DNA from: Bacteroidaceae bacterium
Lineage (GTDB): Bacteria; Bacteroidota; Bacteroidia; Bacteroidales; Bacteroidaceae
NCBI GenBank assembly: GCA_017464815.1
Contig: JAFTYI010000035.1
Location: 1 to 64,000 of the forward strand
Direction of reading: 5' to 3'
DNA length: 64,000 nucleotides
Below are positions 17,301-24,831 of the stretch, one piece after another (position 1 is the stretch's first letter; every line of letters begins with the position of its first letter). Under the pieces are notes generated by a model. It made no database searches. It was not told the DNA's origin and worked only from the letters and a program-made list of their open reading frames with translations. The translations under genes and the position numbers were made by a program.

Positions 17301-17398
17301 ATTTGCAAGGCCGATTGATTCGCCGACAAGCCACTTCGCTTGAAGGACTTGAAAAGGGCATTTACGTTGTTGGAGGGAGAAAGGTGGTTAAGAATTAA
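14321..17398 (+). CDS. Secreted CotH-kinase protein with F5/8-type and dockerin-like domains
   Basis: Protein of 1025 residues. Signal peptide at about 1-21. A discoidin (F5/8 C)-like beta sandwich spans about 190-335 (DGNNSTFFHSTWS...YIQVDL-type strands, LCLAELNLYE). A CotH kinase domain spans about 385-745: IKGRGNTSWRDFDKKPYRL, NWNLLAQAQKGSMMTNPIA, and FGPVWDFDWAYG holding the metal-binding Asp pair. Two dockerin-like calcium loops follow, DTNNDGEISEADLQTLL (about 764) and DIDANGRVSISDLAWMSNL (about 801). A beta-rich, cohesin-like domain comes next, and a C-terminal tail (IYDLQGRLIRRQ...GIYVVGGRKVVK) resembles Bacteroidota sorting or anchoring tails. CotH-family enzymes phosphorylate secreted proteins in Bacillus; the substrate here is unknown. 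It is preceded by its own promoter and followed by an AT-rich repeat. Confidence 0.8.
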   Translation: MVRNTVVFLAAMLVAVVMKAERYYVYFSDGRVWGYPKEMVKEVKSDDAEGYSLTLLNDSVLSWGSAEIERLSELPPAFPAMTALAFMEELNDELTDDVDAVITDDGRAVASVASIGKYLTPTFVLDAPDAKAYVDGVEQVSGVSRLRFADEVTYVVANDGYEQLAYVKLSDEVWSETGITVEQIPLTADMLSTNAPTSIEGEGLDMMLDGNNSTFFHSTWSKDAVYEVDLTKQVYVQVDLTKGVKEFQFQYVSRPNTERYNIQEWKIEASADGVLWNEVEVLDEAGGLVVSGQGVDYTSPVISMDKAYTHLRFTATKVGYKNYLCLAELNLYEVTGKVDEPELLKPATYAYSMEPMGREVTIDVDWPTERAVSVPRIDIDIDGGVMVTSKDYYLNALITIQGQGVWPDFVDSVQIKGRGNTSWRDFDKKPYRLKFAKSVKPFGWKKGKNWNLLAQAQKGSMMTNPIAMKIARMVDAAAANDAMPVELYMNGKYLGSYLFTQKTGLANNSVDLEDETQATFLELDKYYDEVYKFKSKWYKLPVNIKEPDLSEGESLLTLDQIQADFNTFETSVKRNSNFERFVDLDKLVRFMLVNELVLNIELGHPKSVFLYRENLNDMNTAYTFGPVWDFDWAYGYEINRNYCTIGSTNYIFDSLTSSPGNSFFSALWQSSPWVKCLYYRLWKHFMANHLQEVLDYVDDYYDFAKTSFVNNTTAWSDGDGYETHAANMKQWLAERADFLMDNLEVYEDDATTPYTYGDTNNDGEISEADLQTLLAHMFEEEEGGTTIFKEQADIDANGRVSISDLAWMSNLIARTENVESSNLMNWSEWDITSDENEFPLSLTTVETTKGRAWELTASLTNNHPYVACTMDLALPDGIIVDTTRSNFELGERVKDSHIFTGRHIEYNVYRIIGYSPLNLAMSGTEGILFNLPLTANAPRSEGVYPIAFNMIRFAKADGTEVSFYDAIDYLSVSANDIHPLTNDAQVQWPADIYDLQGRLIRRQATSLEGLEKGIYVVGGRKVVKN

Positions 17399-17486
17399 AG
17401 AGTTAAGAGTTAAAAGTTAAAAGTTAAGAATTAAAAGTTAAAAATTAAAAGTTAAAAATTAAAAGTTAAAAAATAGAAGTTAGGAG
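17397..17486. repeat. AT-rich degenerate tandem repeat (AGTTAAAAGTTAA)
   Basis: About ten copies of a 7-10 bp unit (AGTTAAA / AATTAAA) lie between the convergent CotH-like gene and mltG. It is one of several low-complexity spacers in the window. Confidence 0.8.
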
Positions 17487-17497
17487 TTGAGGGAATT

Positions 17498-18529
17498 TCA
17501 TTTTATTCCCCTTCGGTTCAATGCTTGCTGGTAGCGGCGGGCATTGGCATTGTGTTGGGCAAGGGTAGTGGCAAAGTTGTGGGTGCCCGAGAAGTCCTCC
17601 TTGGCACACATGTAGAGGTAGTTGTGGCGGGCGGGATTGAGCACAGCCTCCAATGCCGACATGGAAGGGATGCGGATAGGACCCGGTGGGAGACCTTCAT
17701 ATATATAGGTATTATAGGGCGAGTCGATGGTGAGGTGTTTGTTGAGGATGCGGCGTAGGGTGGGGTCGCCGGTGGCAAACTTCACCGTCGGGTCGGCTTG
17801 GAGGAGCATCCCCCGGCGTAAGCGGTTGAGATAGAGGCCGGCCACGATGGGCTTCTCGGAGTTGACGGCCGTCTCTTCGTCCACAATCGAAGCCAAGGTG
17901 GCCACTTCTATAGGCGAGAGTCCTTGAGCGGCAGCCTTCTTTTGTCGCTCCGTCGTCCAATAGGCGTTGTACTCCTTTTGAAAACGTTGCATCAGTTTCT
18001 CCACGGGGATGTCCCAATACACCTCGTAGGTGTTGGGGATGAAGAGGGCGGGAAGGGTCTCAGCCGTATATCCCAAACTGTCCCGATAGGCAGGGCAAGA
18101 GAGGGTGTCGGAAATCTTCTGCTCGCTCAGCATCAATTGCTTGGAGAGGGCTTGTGCCAAGCGGTCGATGGTGCGCACACTGGGCACTACCAGGCGCACG
18201 GGCGATTGCCATCCGAGCTTGAGCCGGCGGATGGCGGTGCGCAGATTGTCTGTCGGGTCGAACAGATAACTTCCCGTCTGCACGTGGGTATACTCCTCAT
18301 GCTTCATCAGCCAATCAAAGGCCTCGGGATGCTTGGGCGAAAGCACCTCGTGTACCTTGTGGCTCACCGAGTCGGGGGTGTCGTCGGCGTCGATGTAGAG
18401 GCGTGCAGTGCTTGCAATGTGAAAGGCGGGAGTAAAGAAACGGTCGTAGGCCACATAGCCACCAATGCCAATGGCGACAAAGATGACGAAGAGCGAAACG
18501 CCCAGTGCGATGAGGTGTTTTCTGTTCAT
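17498..18529 (-). CDS. mltG: Endolytic transglycosylase MltG
   Basis: Protein of 343 residues, normal for the family. One membrane anchor at about residues 7-29, then the YceG/MltG domain: a LysM-like part (about 45-130), the core PALFIPNTYEVYWDIPVE (about 155), the catalytic Glu in VATLASIVDEETA (about 212), and VAGLYLNRLRRGMLLQADPTVKFATGD, SPYNTYIYEGLPPGPI and NPARHNYLYMCAKEDFSGTHNFA. It cleaves nascent glycan strands in the periplasm and is thought to terminate their growth. It is transcribed leftward after the NlpE-like gene, with a promoter in the 102-nt gap. Confidence 0.93.
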   Translation of the reverse strand: MNRKHLIALGVSLFVIFVAIGIGGYVAYDRFFTPAFHIASTARLYIDADDTPDSVSHKVHEVLSPKHPEAFDWLMKHEEYTHVQTGSYLFDPTDNLRTAIRRLKLGWQSPVRLVVPSVRTIDRLAQALSKQLMLSEQKISDTLSCPAYRDSLGYTAETLPALFIPNTYEVYWDIPVEKLMQRFQKEYNAYWTTERQKKAAAQGLSPIEVATLASIVDEETAVNSEKPIVAGLYLNRLRRGMLLQADPTVKFATGDPTLRRILNKHLTIDSPYNTYIYEGLPPGPIRIPSMSALEAVLNPARHNYLYMCAKEDFSGTHNFATTLAQHNANARRYQQALNRRGIK

Positions 18530-18538
18530 GATTGAAAA

Positions 18539-18604
18539 AAAGTTTGCGCAAGTTTGCGGTTTCGGCTTGCAAATGTAGCCTTTCCTGCAAACTTACGCAA
18601 CTTT
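18539..18604 (-). promoter_or_regulatory. mltG promoter inside a 19/18-bp inverted repeat
   Basis: On the leftward strand, TACATTTG (18570-18577 on the + strand as CAAATGTA) fits the -7 box. It is enclosed by AAAGTTTGCGCAAGTTTGC (18539-18557) and its imperfect inverse GCAAACTTACGCAACTTT (18587-18604). This could be an operator or an RNA hairpin in the leader. Confidence 0.4.
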
Positions 18605-18631
18605 TCGGGGGATTTTTATGATAATCAAACC

Positions 18632-19114
18632 TCAATCCTTCCCTGTATCCACTTTCACGATGTCGTAGCTGGTGTCGGTGGTCATCTCCATCAGGCTATC
18701 GTTCACCATGCGCAGTGTGGTGTCGTTCACCACCAGGAAGTATATGGGTGCTTCGCCCGTGTTGGGAGTCAGCTTCACGGCCTTCTTCGGTTGGTTCTTC
18801 ACCGTCTTCTGTATCTTTTGTTGCTTTCCCTTGGTGCTGAATGCGACATTCTTGCTGGGGCCTTGCGCATCCAAGTAAATCATATCGATGGTGAAGAGGG
18901 TGTCCTTCCCACGGATTTCCTCGTTCAGTGTGAGAATATAGTCGACACCCGGGCCATCGGCCGCCGGCAATGTGCCACGATACACTTCGGTGATGTCCTC
19001 GATGCCTGCCGAGTCGGTGGCTATCACGTCGATTTCGGCCACGTTGTTTTGTTGTTTGGATTGGCACGAAGCCAAGGCTGCTACGAGGGCGGCCAGCATA
19101 AATACTTTTTTCAT
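18632..19114 (-). CDS. NlpE-like lipoprotein
   Basis: Protein of 160 residues. Signal peptide with lipobox ALASC (Cys about 17), a short linker, then an NlpE N-terminal-like beta barrel: YRGTLPAADGPGVDYILTLN (about 45-64), DTLFTIDMIYLDA, and the closing strands PIYFLVVNDTTLRMVNDSL. In E. coli NlpE is an outer-membrane lipoprotein that senses surface contact and envelope stress. Bacteroidota members usually have only this N-terminal domain, as here, without the CXXC motif of copper-binding NlpE. Its spacing from mltG suggests linked but separately started transcription. Confidence 0.75.
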   Translation of the reverse strand: MKKVFMLAALVAALASCQSKQQNNVAEIDVIATDSAGIEDITEVYRGTLPAADGPGVDYILTLNEEIRGKDTLFTIDMIYLDAQGPSKNVAFSTKGKQQKIQKTVKNQPKKAVKLTPNTGEAPIYFLVVNDTTLRMVNDSLMEMTTDTSYDIVKVDTGKD

Positions 19115-19202
19115 TGTCTCTTTTTCTTTAATGGTTTTGTCACTATAACACTTTTCGCCATAAAATGTTTGTCTGAGATGACCGTATTCTTGATTTTTAT
19201 TG

Positions 19203-19210
19203 TACCTTTG
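19203..19210 (+). promoter_or_regulatory. -7 box of the GH51 gene
   Basis: TACCTTTG matches the -7 consensus, 46 nt before the start codon. The -33 element is not obvious. Confidence 0.5.
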
Positions 19211-19255
19211 CCCACGGAAGAAAAAAAATTGTTTACCTTATAAATTATAACAGAC

Positions 19256-20815
19256 ATGAAAAAAGCATTTTTAGGAGCAGCCCTTCTGGCCACGTTACCC
19301 ATGATGGCGCAACAGAAGGCAACCGTCACCGTGCATCCCGAACAGGGAAAGGAGATAATCAGCAAACACATCTATGGCCAATTTGCCGAACACCTGGGCA
19401 CCTGCATCTATGGTGGTTTGTGGGTAGGCGAGGATTCGCCGATACCCAACACCAATGGTTATCGCAACGATGTGTTGGGCGCATTGAAGAACTTGCAGAT
19501 TCCTAACCTCCGCTGGCCGGGCGGATGCTTTGCCGACGAATACCACTGGATGGACGGCATTGGCCCCAAGGAGAATCGTCCGCGCATGGTGAACAACAAC
19601 TGGGGTGGCACCGTGGAGGACAACAGCTTCGGTACCCACGAGTTCTTGAACCTGTGCGAACTGCTTGGTTGTGAGCCTTATGTGAGCATGAACGTAGGTA
19701 GCGGCTCGGTGCAAGAAACGGCCCAATGGGTTGAGTATATGACCGCTAAGGATGGCCCCATGGCCAAGTTGCGCAAGCAAAACGGACGCGAAGAGCCTTG
19801 GAAGGTGAAGTTCATCGGCGTGGGCAACGAGAGCTGGGGATGCGGTGGAAACATGCGTCCCGAATATTATGCCGACCTCTATCGTCGCTATCAGACCTAT
19901 TGTCGCAACTACGATGGCAACCGTCTGTTCAAGATTGCCAGTGGTGCCAGCGACTATGACTACAACTGGACAGAGGTGCTGATGAAGAATGCCGCCGGCC
20001 AGATGCAGGGCCTTTCACTTCACTACTACACCTGTGCCGGATGGTCAGGAAGCAAGGGCTCGGCCACTGAATTCGACGATGCACAATACTACTGGGCATT
20101 GGGCAAATGCCTTGAAATCGAAGAGGTTATCCAAAAGCACATCGCCATTATGGACAAGTATGACAAGCGCAAGCGTGTGGCCTTGATGTTGGACGAGTGG
20201 GGCACTTGGTGGGACGAAGAGCCGGGCACCATCCGCGGACACCTCTATCAGCAGAACACCATGCGCGACGCCTTTGTGGCCGCCTTGTCACTGAATGTTT
20301 TCCACAAGTATACCGACCGTCTGAAGATGACCAACATCGCCCAGATTGCCAACGTGCTCCAGAGCATGATTCTCACCAAGGGAGACAAGATGGTGCTCAC
20401 TCCCACCTACCACGTGTTTGACATGTACAAGGTGCATCAGGAGGCCATCCACCTGCCGTTGACACTCGTTTGCGACACCATGACCGCACGCAGCGACTAC
20501 TTCGGACGTCGGGAGGGAGAGCGCAAGTTGCCCATGATGAGTGTGACCGCTTCACGCGACAAGGACGGCATCATCCACATCTCACTGGCCAACGTCAGCT
20601 TAAAGGAGACAAGCGAAATCGAGCTGAACCTCGACGGCATCAAGGTGAAGGAAGTGGCTGGCTCAATCCTCACATCCAAGCACATCGAGGATCACAACAC
20701 CTTTGAAAACCCCGACCTCGTGAAACCCGTCCCCTTCAAGGGAGCCAAGGTGAGCAAGGGCACACTGAAGGTGAAACTTCCCGCCATGTCTATCGTGACA
20801 TTGGAGGTGAAGTGA
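19256..20815 (+). CDS. Alpha-L-arabinofuranosidase, glycoside hydrolase family 51
   Basis: Protein of 519 residues. Signal peptide about 1-19 (ending MMAQ). The GH51 (beta/alpha)8 barrel starts [20 protein letters not shown] and [14 protein letters not shown]. The acid/base Glu is in [14 protein letters not shown] (about residue 190) and the nucleophile Glu in [12 protein letters not shown] (about 310). A C-terminal beta sandwich (about 390-519) completes the fold. It removes arabinofuranosyl residues from arabinan or arabinoxylan, after export. Monocistronic by context: it has its own promoter and a clear terminator. No SusC/SusD pair lies near it, so it is not part of a polysaccharide utilisation locus in this window. 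Confidence 0.93.
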   Translation: MKKAFLGAALLATLPMMAQQKATVTVHPEQGKEIISKHIYGQFAEHLGTCIYGGLWVGEDSPIPNTNGYRNDVLGALKNLQIPNLRWPGGCFADEYHWMDGIGPKENRPRMVNNNWGGTVEDNSFGTHEFLNLCELLGCEPYVSMNVGSGSVQETAQWVEYMTAKDGPMAKLRKQNGREEPWKVKFIGVGNESWGCGGNMRPEYYADLYRRYQTYCRNYDGNRLFKIASGASDYDYNWTEVLMKNAAGQMQGLSLHYYTCAGWSGSKGSATEFDDAQYYWALGKCLEIEEVIQKHIAIMDKYDKRKRVALMLDEWGTWWDEEPGTIRGHLYQQNTMRDAFVAALSLNVFHKYTDRLKMTNIAQIANVLQSMILTKGDKMVLTPTYHVFDMYKVHQEAIHLPLTLVCDTMTARSDYFGRREGERKLPMMSVTASRDKDGIIHISLANVSLKETSEIELNLDGIKVKEVAGSILTSKHIEDHNTFENPDLVKPVPFKGAKVSKGTLKVKLPAMSIVTLEVK

Positions 20816-20835
20816 GTGAGTGAAGAATGAAGAAC

Positions 20836-20888
20836 GAAGAGTGAAGAATCATAATGTACAAACTATTGGATTCTTCACTCTTCACTTT
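20836..20888 (+). terminator. Terminator of the GH51 gene
   Basis: GAAGAGTGAAGAATC (20836-20850) pairs perfectly with GATTCTTCACTCTTC (20869-20883), followed by ACTTTTTACT. Confidence 0.75.
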
Positions 20889-20945
20889 TTACTCTTCGTT
20901 TTTACTGATTCTTCGTTTTAAAGATTCAAAAAAGCAGTTCAATAT

Positions 20946-20976
20946 TTTGCCGTTTCACAGAAAAGCATTACTTTTG
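20946..20976 (+). promoter_or_regulatory. Promoter of tRNA-Thr
   Basis: TTTG at 20946-20949, 19 nt, then TACTTTTG at 20969-20976: an ideal Bacteroidota promoter 32 nt before the tRNA. Confidence 0.75.
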
Positions 20977-21007
20977 CACGCGCTTTCAGAGAAAAGAAGG
21001 CCGGTTT

Positions 21008-21080
21008 GCCGAAATAACTCAGTTGGTAGAGTAGCTCATTCGTAATGAGCAAGTCGCGGGTTCGAGTCCCGCTTTCGGCT
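21008..21080 (+). tRNA. tRNA-Thr (anticodon CGT)
   Basis: A 73-nt cloverleaf. Acceptor GCCGAAA (21008-21014) pairs with TTTCGGC (21073-21079), discriminator T. The anticodon stem GCTCA/TGAGC encloses loop TTCGTAA with anticodon CGT at 21041-21043. The T arm contains GGGTTCGAGTCCC. CCA is not encoded. It reads ACG threonine codons. Confidence 0.95.
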
Positions 21081-21103
21081 CAAAAAGAGAGAAAACAGAA
21101 AGA

Positions 21104-21150
21104 AGGAAAGCGTTTGTCGGATTTTACCGGCAAACGCTTTCCTCATTTTC
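21104..21150. terminator. Strong hairpin terminator between tRNA-Thr and hsp20
   Basis: AGGAAAGCGTTTGTCGG (21104-21120) pairs over 17 bp (one G-U) with CCGGCAAACGCTTTCCT (21127-21143), followed by CATTTTCTT. It probably ends the tRNA transcript; a second function for the leftward hsp20 gene is possible. Confidence 0.8.
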
Positions 21151-21230
21151 TTACCCTACCTGAGAAAACTTTTTTCTCCGTCAGGAAAAAATATTTTTCA
21201 GACACGAAAAAAAACCTCCTTCCGTAGTCA

Positions 21231-21731
21231 TCACATGATTTCAATGCTTCGCACACTCTCCACCTTGGCCTGTTGCTTCACACGGGGAAGTCGGATTTTC
21301 AGCACACCGTTCTTCATCTTGGCACAAATGCCCTCCTTGTCCACATCGTCGGGCAGGATAAGGGTTTGCTGGAATTTGCTATACGAGAACTCGCGACGCA
21401 AGTAGCGTCCCTCTTTCTCCTTTTCCTCCTTCTTGTTCTCCTCCTGTCCCTCGGGCTTCTTTTCGCCATCCTTCCCGTCGCATCCGCAATCGGTGCAACA
21501 GCTCTTCTTCTCCATCTTTATCACCAGGTCGTTATCCTTGTTGACGTGGATGTCAAAGTCATCCTTGCACATCCCCGGTGCGGCCACCTCCACCTTGTAC
21601 TCCTTATCGGTTTCCATCACATTGATGGCCGGTGCCGTAGGGTTGGCCTTCATCACCCAATTGTTGTCGAAAAAGTCGCTGAAAATGCTGGGCAACCAAC
21701 CTTGTCCGGCACTACGTTTCATAGGCATCAT
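21231..21731 (-). CDS. Small heat-shock protein Hsp20 with Cys/Lys-rich insertion
   Basis: Protein of 166 residues. The alpha-crystallin domain runs from about residue 36 (PAINVMETDKEYKVEVAAPG) to the C-terminal KNGVLKIRLPR (about 140-150). The Bacteroidales signature GRYLRREFSYSKFQQTLILP is present at about 107. Between them, about residues 78-106 hold an insertion with four Cys within six residues (CCTDCGC) and then a run of Lys/Glu. Small heat-shock proteins bind unfolding proteins without ATP. The insertion sits in the mobile loop of the fold and is longer and more Cys-rich than I expect for the family. AGGAGAAAC upstream is a good ribosome-binding site. Confidence 0.9.
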   Translation of the reverse strand: MMPMKRSAGQGWLPSIFSDFFDNNWVMKANPTAPAINVMETDKEYKVEVAAPGMCKDDFDIHVNKDNDLVIKMEKKSCCTDCGCDGKDGEKKPEGQEENKKEEKEKEGRYLRREFSYSKFQQTLILPDDVDKEGICAKMKNGVLKIRLPRVKQQAKVESVRSIEIM

Positions 21732-22021
21732 AATTTGTTTCTCCTTTTTTGTTTAAGTTTAACAATACATTATTTCTTGACGAACGCCTCGACCGTCCTT
21801 GTCCCCTTACCGCTCGTTCAAAAGGGGAGAACTGGTGTCACGCTTGCCATCCGGGCCTCCCTCAATCGTGGTAGGTTCTGTACATTTGCTCATTTGTGAA
21901 CAAGCAAAGCGGGGACAGAGGAAGCGGCCTTCGGCGTTCAGTCACATAAATGCACGAGCCGCCCGTAAGGTTCACCCCTGCGGTGCAGATTAAATATCGT
22001 TTATGAGGAGGAAAGCCTTTT

Positions 22022-23086
22022 TTAGTATTTCCGCCCAAGCAGGAAAAACAAAATGCGGGGGAAACGGGTGCGCAAAAGACGGAAGAGCACCAACAGGATG
22101 GCAATGGTGAGAGGAGGAATCAGGAAGTATCTGACCAATGTCCATCCCTCTCCGCCAAACGGAAGCAGATGGCCCAATCCCCACGCCACCGCACTGAGCA
22201 ATAGCAACGAGTGGCCAAGGTAGATGAACATGCTCGCCTGAGTGAAGCGAGGATTAATGAGGCACTCAATCGACATCTGTGACCGACTGATGAGGTTACA
22301 AACGGCCACTGTGCCAAACAACAGGTAGCAGAGCATCGTGGCCGTACTCTGCTCACACGTTACGACAACCAACGAAAGAGCGCCAGCGATGTAAGAAATT
22401 ATCCTGCATTTCGAGAAGGAATCAAACATCTCTTTTCCTTGAATCGAGAAGGTGGTTCCTAAAACAAAAAAGGCCAAATGATGGGCACTGCACACCTGCC
22501 CGGTGGGCCACCATCCGAACAAGTCGCAAGCCATCAAAAGGAGAAACGGGAAAAATCCGCCACGTCGCACAAGCGGATGAATCAGCGGAGCCATCAGGCA
22601 GAAGACCATCAAGTCGCGCAAAAACCATGTGGCCAACAACACGGGCGCCGGATAATGAGGATTGCCATCCCACATGAGGCGCCATCCGCCAAAAGTTTCA
22701 ATGACATTTGCCACACCTTGCCCGCCCTCATTTATCCATGCTGGGAGAGTCAACGTTATCAGTTTCAATGTATTCCACACTACATAAGGCATCAGCAACG
22801 TGAGGGCACGTTGTCGGGTTTTATCCACATATTTTCCCCACGACCATCGCTCCATATTCACAAAGTAGAGGTAACCCGAGATAAGGAAGAATCCGGGCAC
22901 GGCAATGGCCGAGAGGATGTGCGAGAAGAAGAACTGGACATCCATGACGAGACTCCCTCTCACCAACTCTTCGCCAGGCAATAGGCCATGACCATACGTG
23001 TGGATGAACACCACCAGTATGGCAAAGAGCAAGCGCAAGTGCTCGATAGAGGGATTGTAGGGAAGGCGTCCCGACGGTTTGTCCAT
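22022..23086 (-). CDS. Membrane acyltransferase, family 3
   Basis: Protein of 354 residues with about ten hydrophobic segments. The N-terminal signature is SIEHLRLLFAILVVFIHTYGHG (about 14-35); the His is the presumed catalytic residue. Membrane helices follow to the basic C-terminus (RLLRTRFPRILFFLLGRKY). Acyltransferase 3 proteins move acetyl or other acyl groups onto surface sugars or peptidoglycan; the substrate cannot be read. It lies 17 nt after the AlaX gene on the same strand, so the two are probably co-transcribed, though no functional link is evident. Confidence 0.82.
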   Translation of the reverse strand: MDKPSGRLPYNPSIEHLRLLFAILVVFIHTYGHGLLPGEELVRGSLVMDVQFFFSHILSAIAVPGFFLISGYLYFVNMERWSWGKYVDKTRQRALTLLMPYVVWNTLKLITLTLPAWINEGGQGVANVIETFGGWRLMWDGNPHYPAPVLLATWFLRDLMVFCLMAPLIHPLVRRGGFFPFLLLMACDLFGWWPTGQVCSAHHLAFFVLGTTFSIQGKEMFDSFSKCRIISYIAGALSLVVVTCEQSTATMLCYLLFGTVAVCNLISRSQMSIECLINPRFTQASMFIYLGHSLLLLSAVAWGLGHLLPFGGEGWTLVRYFLIPPLTIAILLVLFRLLRTRFPRILFFLLGRKY

Positions 23087-23103
23087 ATTTATCCCACGTT
23101 ATG

Positions 23104-23565
23104 TCACACCAGTTTGAAGACGATGCGGAAGACACCGTGCTCATCGTAGCGCCAACTATTTATCTTGAAAATACCTATTTCACGTGTATTCTCCACGTGG
23201 GCACCGATGCAGGCACACACGTCGTAGTCGCCGATGCGCACTAGGCGGAGGGTGGCGCTGGCATCGTCGGGCAACTTGCTGGTGTCCACCTCGGGCGGCA
23301 GGTTGTCGCGCGTGGCAAACTCATACGTCACGGGTAATCCTTGAGCAATCACCTCGTTCATCCGTCGCTCAATCTCCTGCACCTGCTCCTCGGTGGGACA
23401 TTCGGCCAATGGCCAGCTGATTTTGCTCTTCTTCCGCTCGATATGTGCGTTGCGCGAGCGTTCGCAACCAAACATCCGTATCATCGTCTGATTCAACAGA
23501 TGCTCCGCCGTATGACTTGGCGGATACTCCTGCTTGTTGTGGTCGTTAAGAATGGGTTCTTCCAT
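23104..23565 (-). CDS. Alanyl-tRNA editing protein, AlaX type
   Basis: Protein of 153 residues consisting of the tRNA_SAD editing domain without a synthetase. The zinc site is made by HTAEHLLNQ (His 18 and 22, HxxxH) and by the Cys and His of YDVCACIGAHV (about residue 113-123). AlaX proteins hydrolyse Ser-tRNA-Ala and Gly-tRNA-Ala in trans. The length fits the short AlaX-S class. It is the first gene of a leftward pair with the acyltransferase, with its own promoter at 23591. Confidence 0.88.
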   Translation of the reverse strand: MEEPILNDHNKQEYPPSHTAEHLLNQTMIRMFGCERSRNAHIERKKSKISWPLAECPTEEQVQEIERRMNEVIAQGLPVTYEFATRDNLPPEVDTSKLPDDASATLRLVRIGDYDVCACIGAHVENTREIGIFKINSWRYDEHGVFRIVFKLV

Positions 23566-23590
23566 ATTGTCTGATTCTTTAATTTTTGTG

Positions 23591-23659
23591 CAAATTTATC
23601 CATTATCGACGAAACAACCAACGATTTCATGGATAATCACAGATTTTGCACTATCTTTG
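23591..23659. promoter_or_regulatory. Divergent promoters between alaX and the HpaII-like gene
   Basis: Leftward: TAAATTTG, seen as CAAATTTA at 23591-23598. Rightward: TATCTTTG at 23652-23659. The two -7 boxes are about 54 nt apart, so the two start regions are close and could share regulation. Confidence 0.55.
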
Positions 23660-23690
23660 CCACGCAATATAATATAAGGTATAAGAAGAT

Positions 23691-24785
23691 ATGGCATTCG
23701 AAGCATCAAGACGTGATTGGAGTGAGCTGTACGCTTTCTTCCGCCTGCTGGCCGATGGCTATGTGTGCGCAGGAAAGGGCGACGGCACTCCGGATGAAGA
23801 AAAACGACTGACCGTGGCCCTTGTGCAACGCGAGGAGCACGACGGCACACGCCGATATATCATTGAAGGAGAGGACATCCACATCGTGGGCGAGGGGAGA
23901 GACGAACGCTTCCCGCGCGAAGATTTTGGCACCGTGGCCCAACTGGTGGGCGACATGCTGAAGCAGGGTGGGGGTGAAGAGGAACTGACTTCGCCCGATG
24001 GCGTGGAGGAGTTTCTCGATGCCGTGGCCATCTACAACCTGGAGGCGAAGACCGATGACCGCACGGATTTCTACGTAGCCTTCTGGAGTGTGGACGCTCC
24101 GCTCGTGGGCTTCCGCTCCTATTCGCGCTTGGGCGGCATGATTCCCTTGCTCGATGGAGGAAGGGCTGCCAACATCAAGTTTGAGCAGACGGGCGTGCGT
24201 TTCCCCAACCCTACGGTGAACAAAATCAACTGGTTGGAGTCGCCCAACGAGGTGCTCGACCGCATGTTGATGATTGAGCGCATGGGCGGAGTGCTGAAGT
24301 ACAACGACGTGGCCGACAAGGTTTTCCGTAGCAACCTGCTGATGATTGACCTCCACTTCCCGCGCATTGCCGCAGAGATGCTCCGCACCATGTACTACGA
24401 GGGAATCACCCGCATCTCCGAACTGACCGAACGCATCAAGGAAATCAACCCCCTGAAGATAAAGACCGAACTCATCGAGAAGCACCGCTTCTACGAGTTC
24501 AAGGTGAAGCAGTTCCTCCTCGCCTTGGCCATGGGGATGCGTCCCGCCAAGCTCTACAACGGCACCGACTCGGCCGTAGAGGGATTCATCTACACCGATG
24601 CCGAAGGGCGCACACTCTGCTACCACAAGGCCGACCGGCAGACGTTCGAGGACTTCCTCTACAACCACACCCGCCTGGAGAAAGGTCCGCTCGAAAAAGA
24701 CAAGTATGGCTACCTCGAGCGCGAGAATAATCTCTACTACTTCAAACTGAACCTGAAAGTAGGGTTTGTGAAGAGGAGCAAGTAA
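23691..24785 (+). CDS. HpaII-family restriction endonuclease-like protein, orphan
   Basis: Protein of 364 residues. It opens RRDWSELYAFFRLLADGYVC, like the start of HpaII-family nucleases (typically NKGEWSE followed by a helix). A central segment PLVGFRSYSRLGGMIPLLDGG RAANIKFEQ (about 139-167) matches the family's GFSIKSxLGxxxTLLNASxxTNF block, which carries the PD-(D/E)xK-like core. In this copy the expected Lys is not at the usual place (FRSYS instead of SIKS). No DNA methyltransferase lies nearby, although a 5mC-type partner would be needed if the enzyme were active. Assignment is from remembered family patterns. It may be a catalytically dead or repurposed relative. It has its own promoter. 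Confidence 0.6.
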   Translation: MAFEASRRDWSELYAFFRLLADGYVCAGKGDGTPDEEKRLTVALVQREEHDGTRRYIIEGEDIHIVGEGRDERFPREDFGTVAQLVGDMLKQGGGEEELTSPDGVEEFLDAVAIYNLEAKTDDRTDFYVAFWSVDAPLVGFRSYSRLGGMIPLLDGGRAANIKFEQTGVRFPNPTVNKINWLESPNEVLDRMLMIERMGGVLKYNDVADKVFRSNLLMIDLHFPRIAAEMLRTMYYEGITRISELTERIKEINPLKIKTELIEKHRFYEFKVKQFLLALAMGMRPAKLYNGTDSAVEGFIYTDAEGRTLCYHKADRQTFEDFLYNHTRLEKGPLEKDKYGYLERENNLYYFKLNLKVGFVKRSK

Positions 24786-24830
24786 TCATAATTTATAATT
24801 CATAATTAATAATTCATAATTAATAACAAC
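24786..24830. repeat. AT-rich spacer repeat (AATTCATAATTAAT)
   Basis: Three near copies of ATAATTCATAATTAA between two rightward genes. The same motif type occurs at 1905-1935 and 54690-54715. Confidence 0.7.
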
Positions 24831-24831
24831 C

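Noticed and set aside
18554-19243. 229-codon rightward frame over the NlpE-like gene and mltG leader
   Set aside because: It covers a lipoprotein gene with a clear signal peptide on the other strand and has no recognisable motif.
21799-21993. Possible gene or RNA in the gap between hsp20 and the acyltransferase
   Set aside because: No convincing frame, ribosome-binding site or terminator; the GC-rich patch around 21920-21990 folds only weakly by eye.
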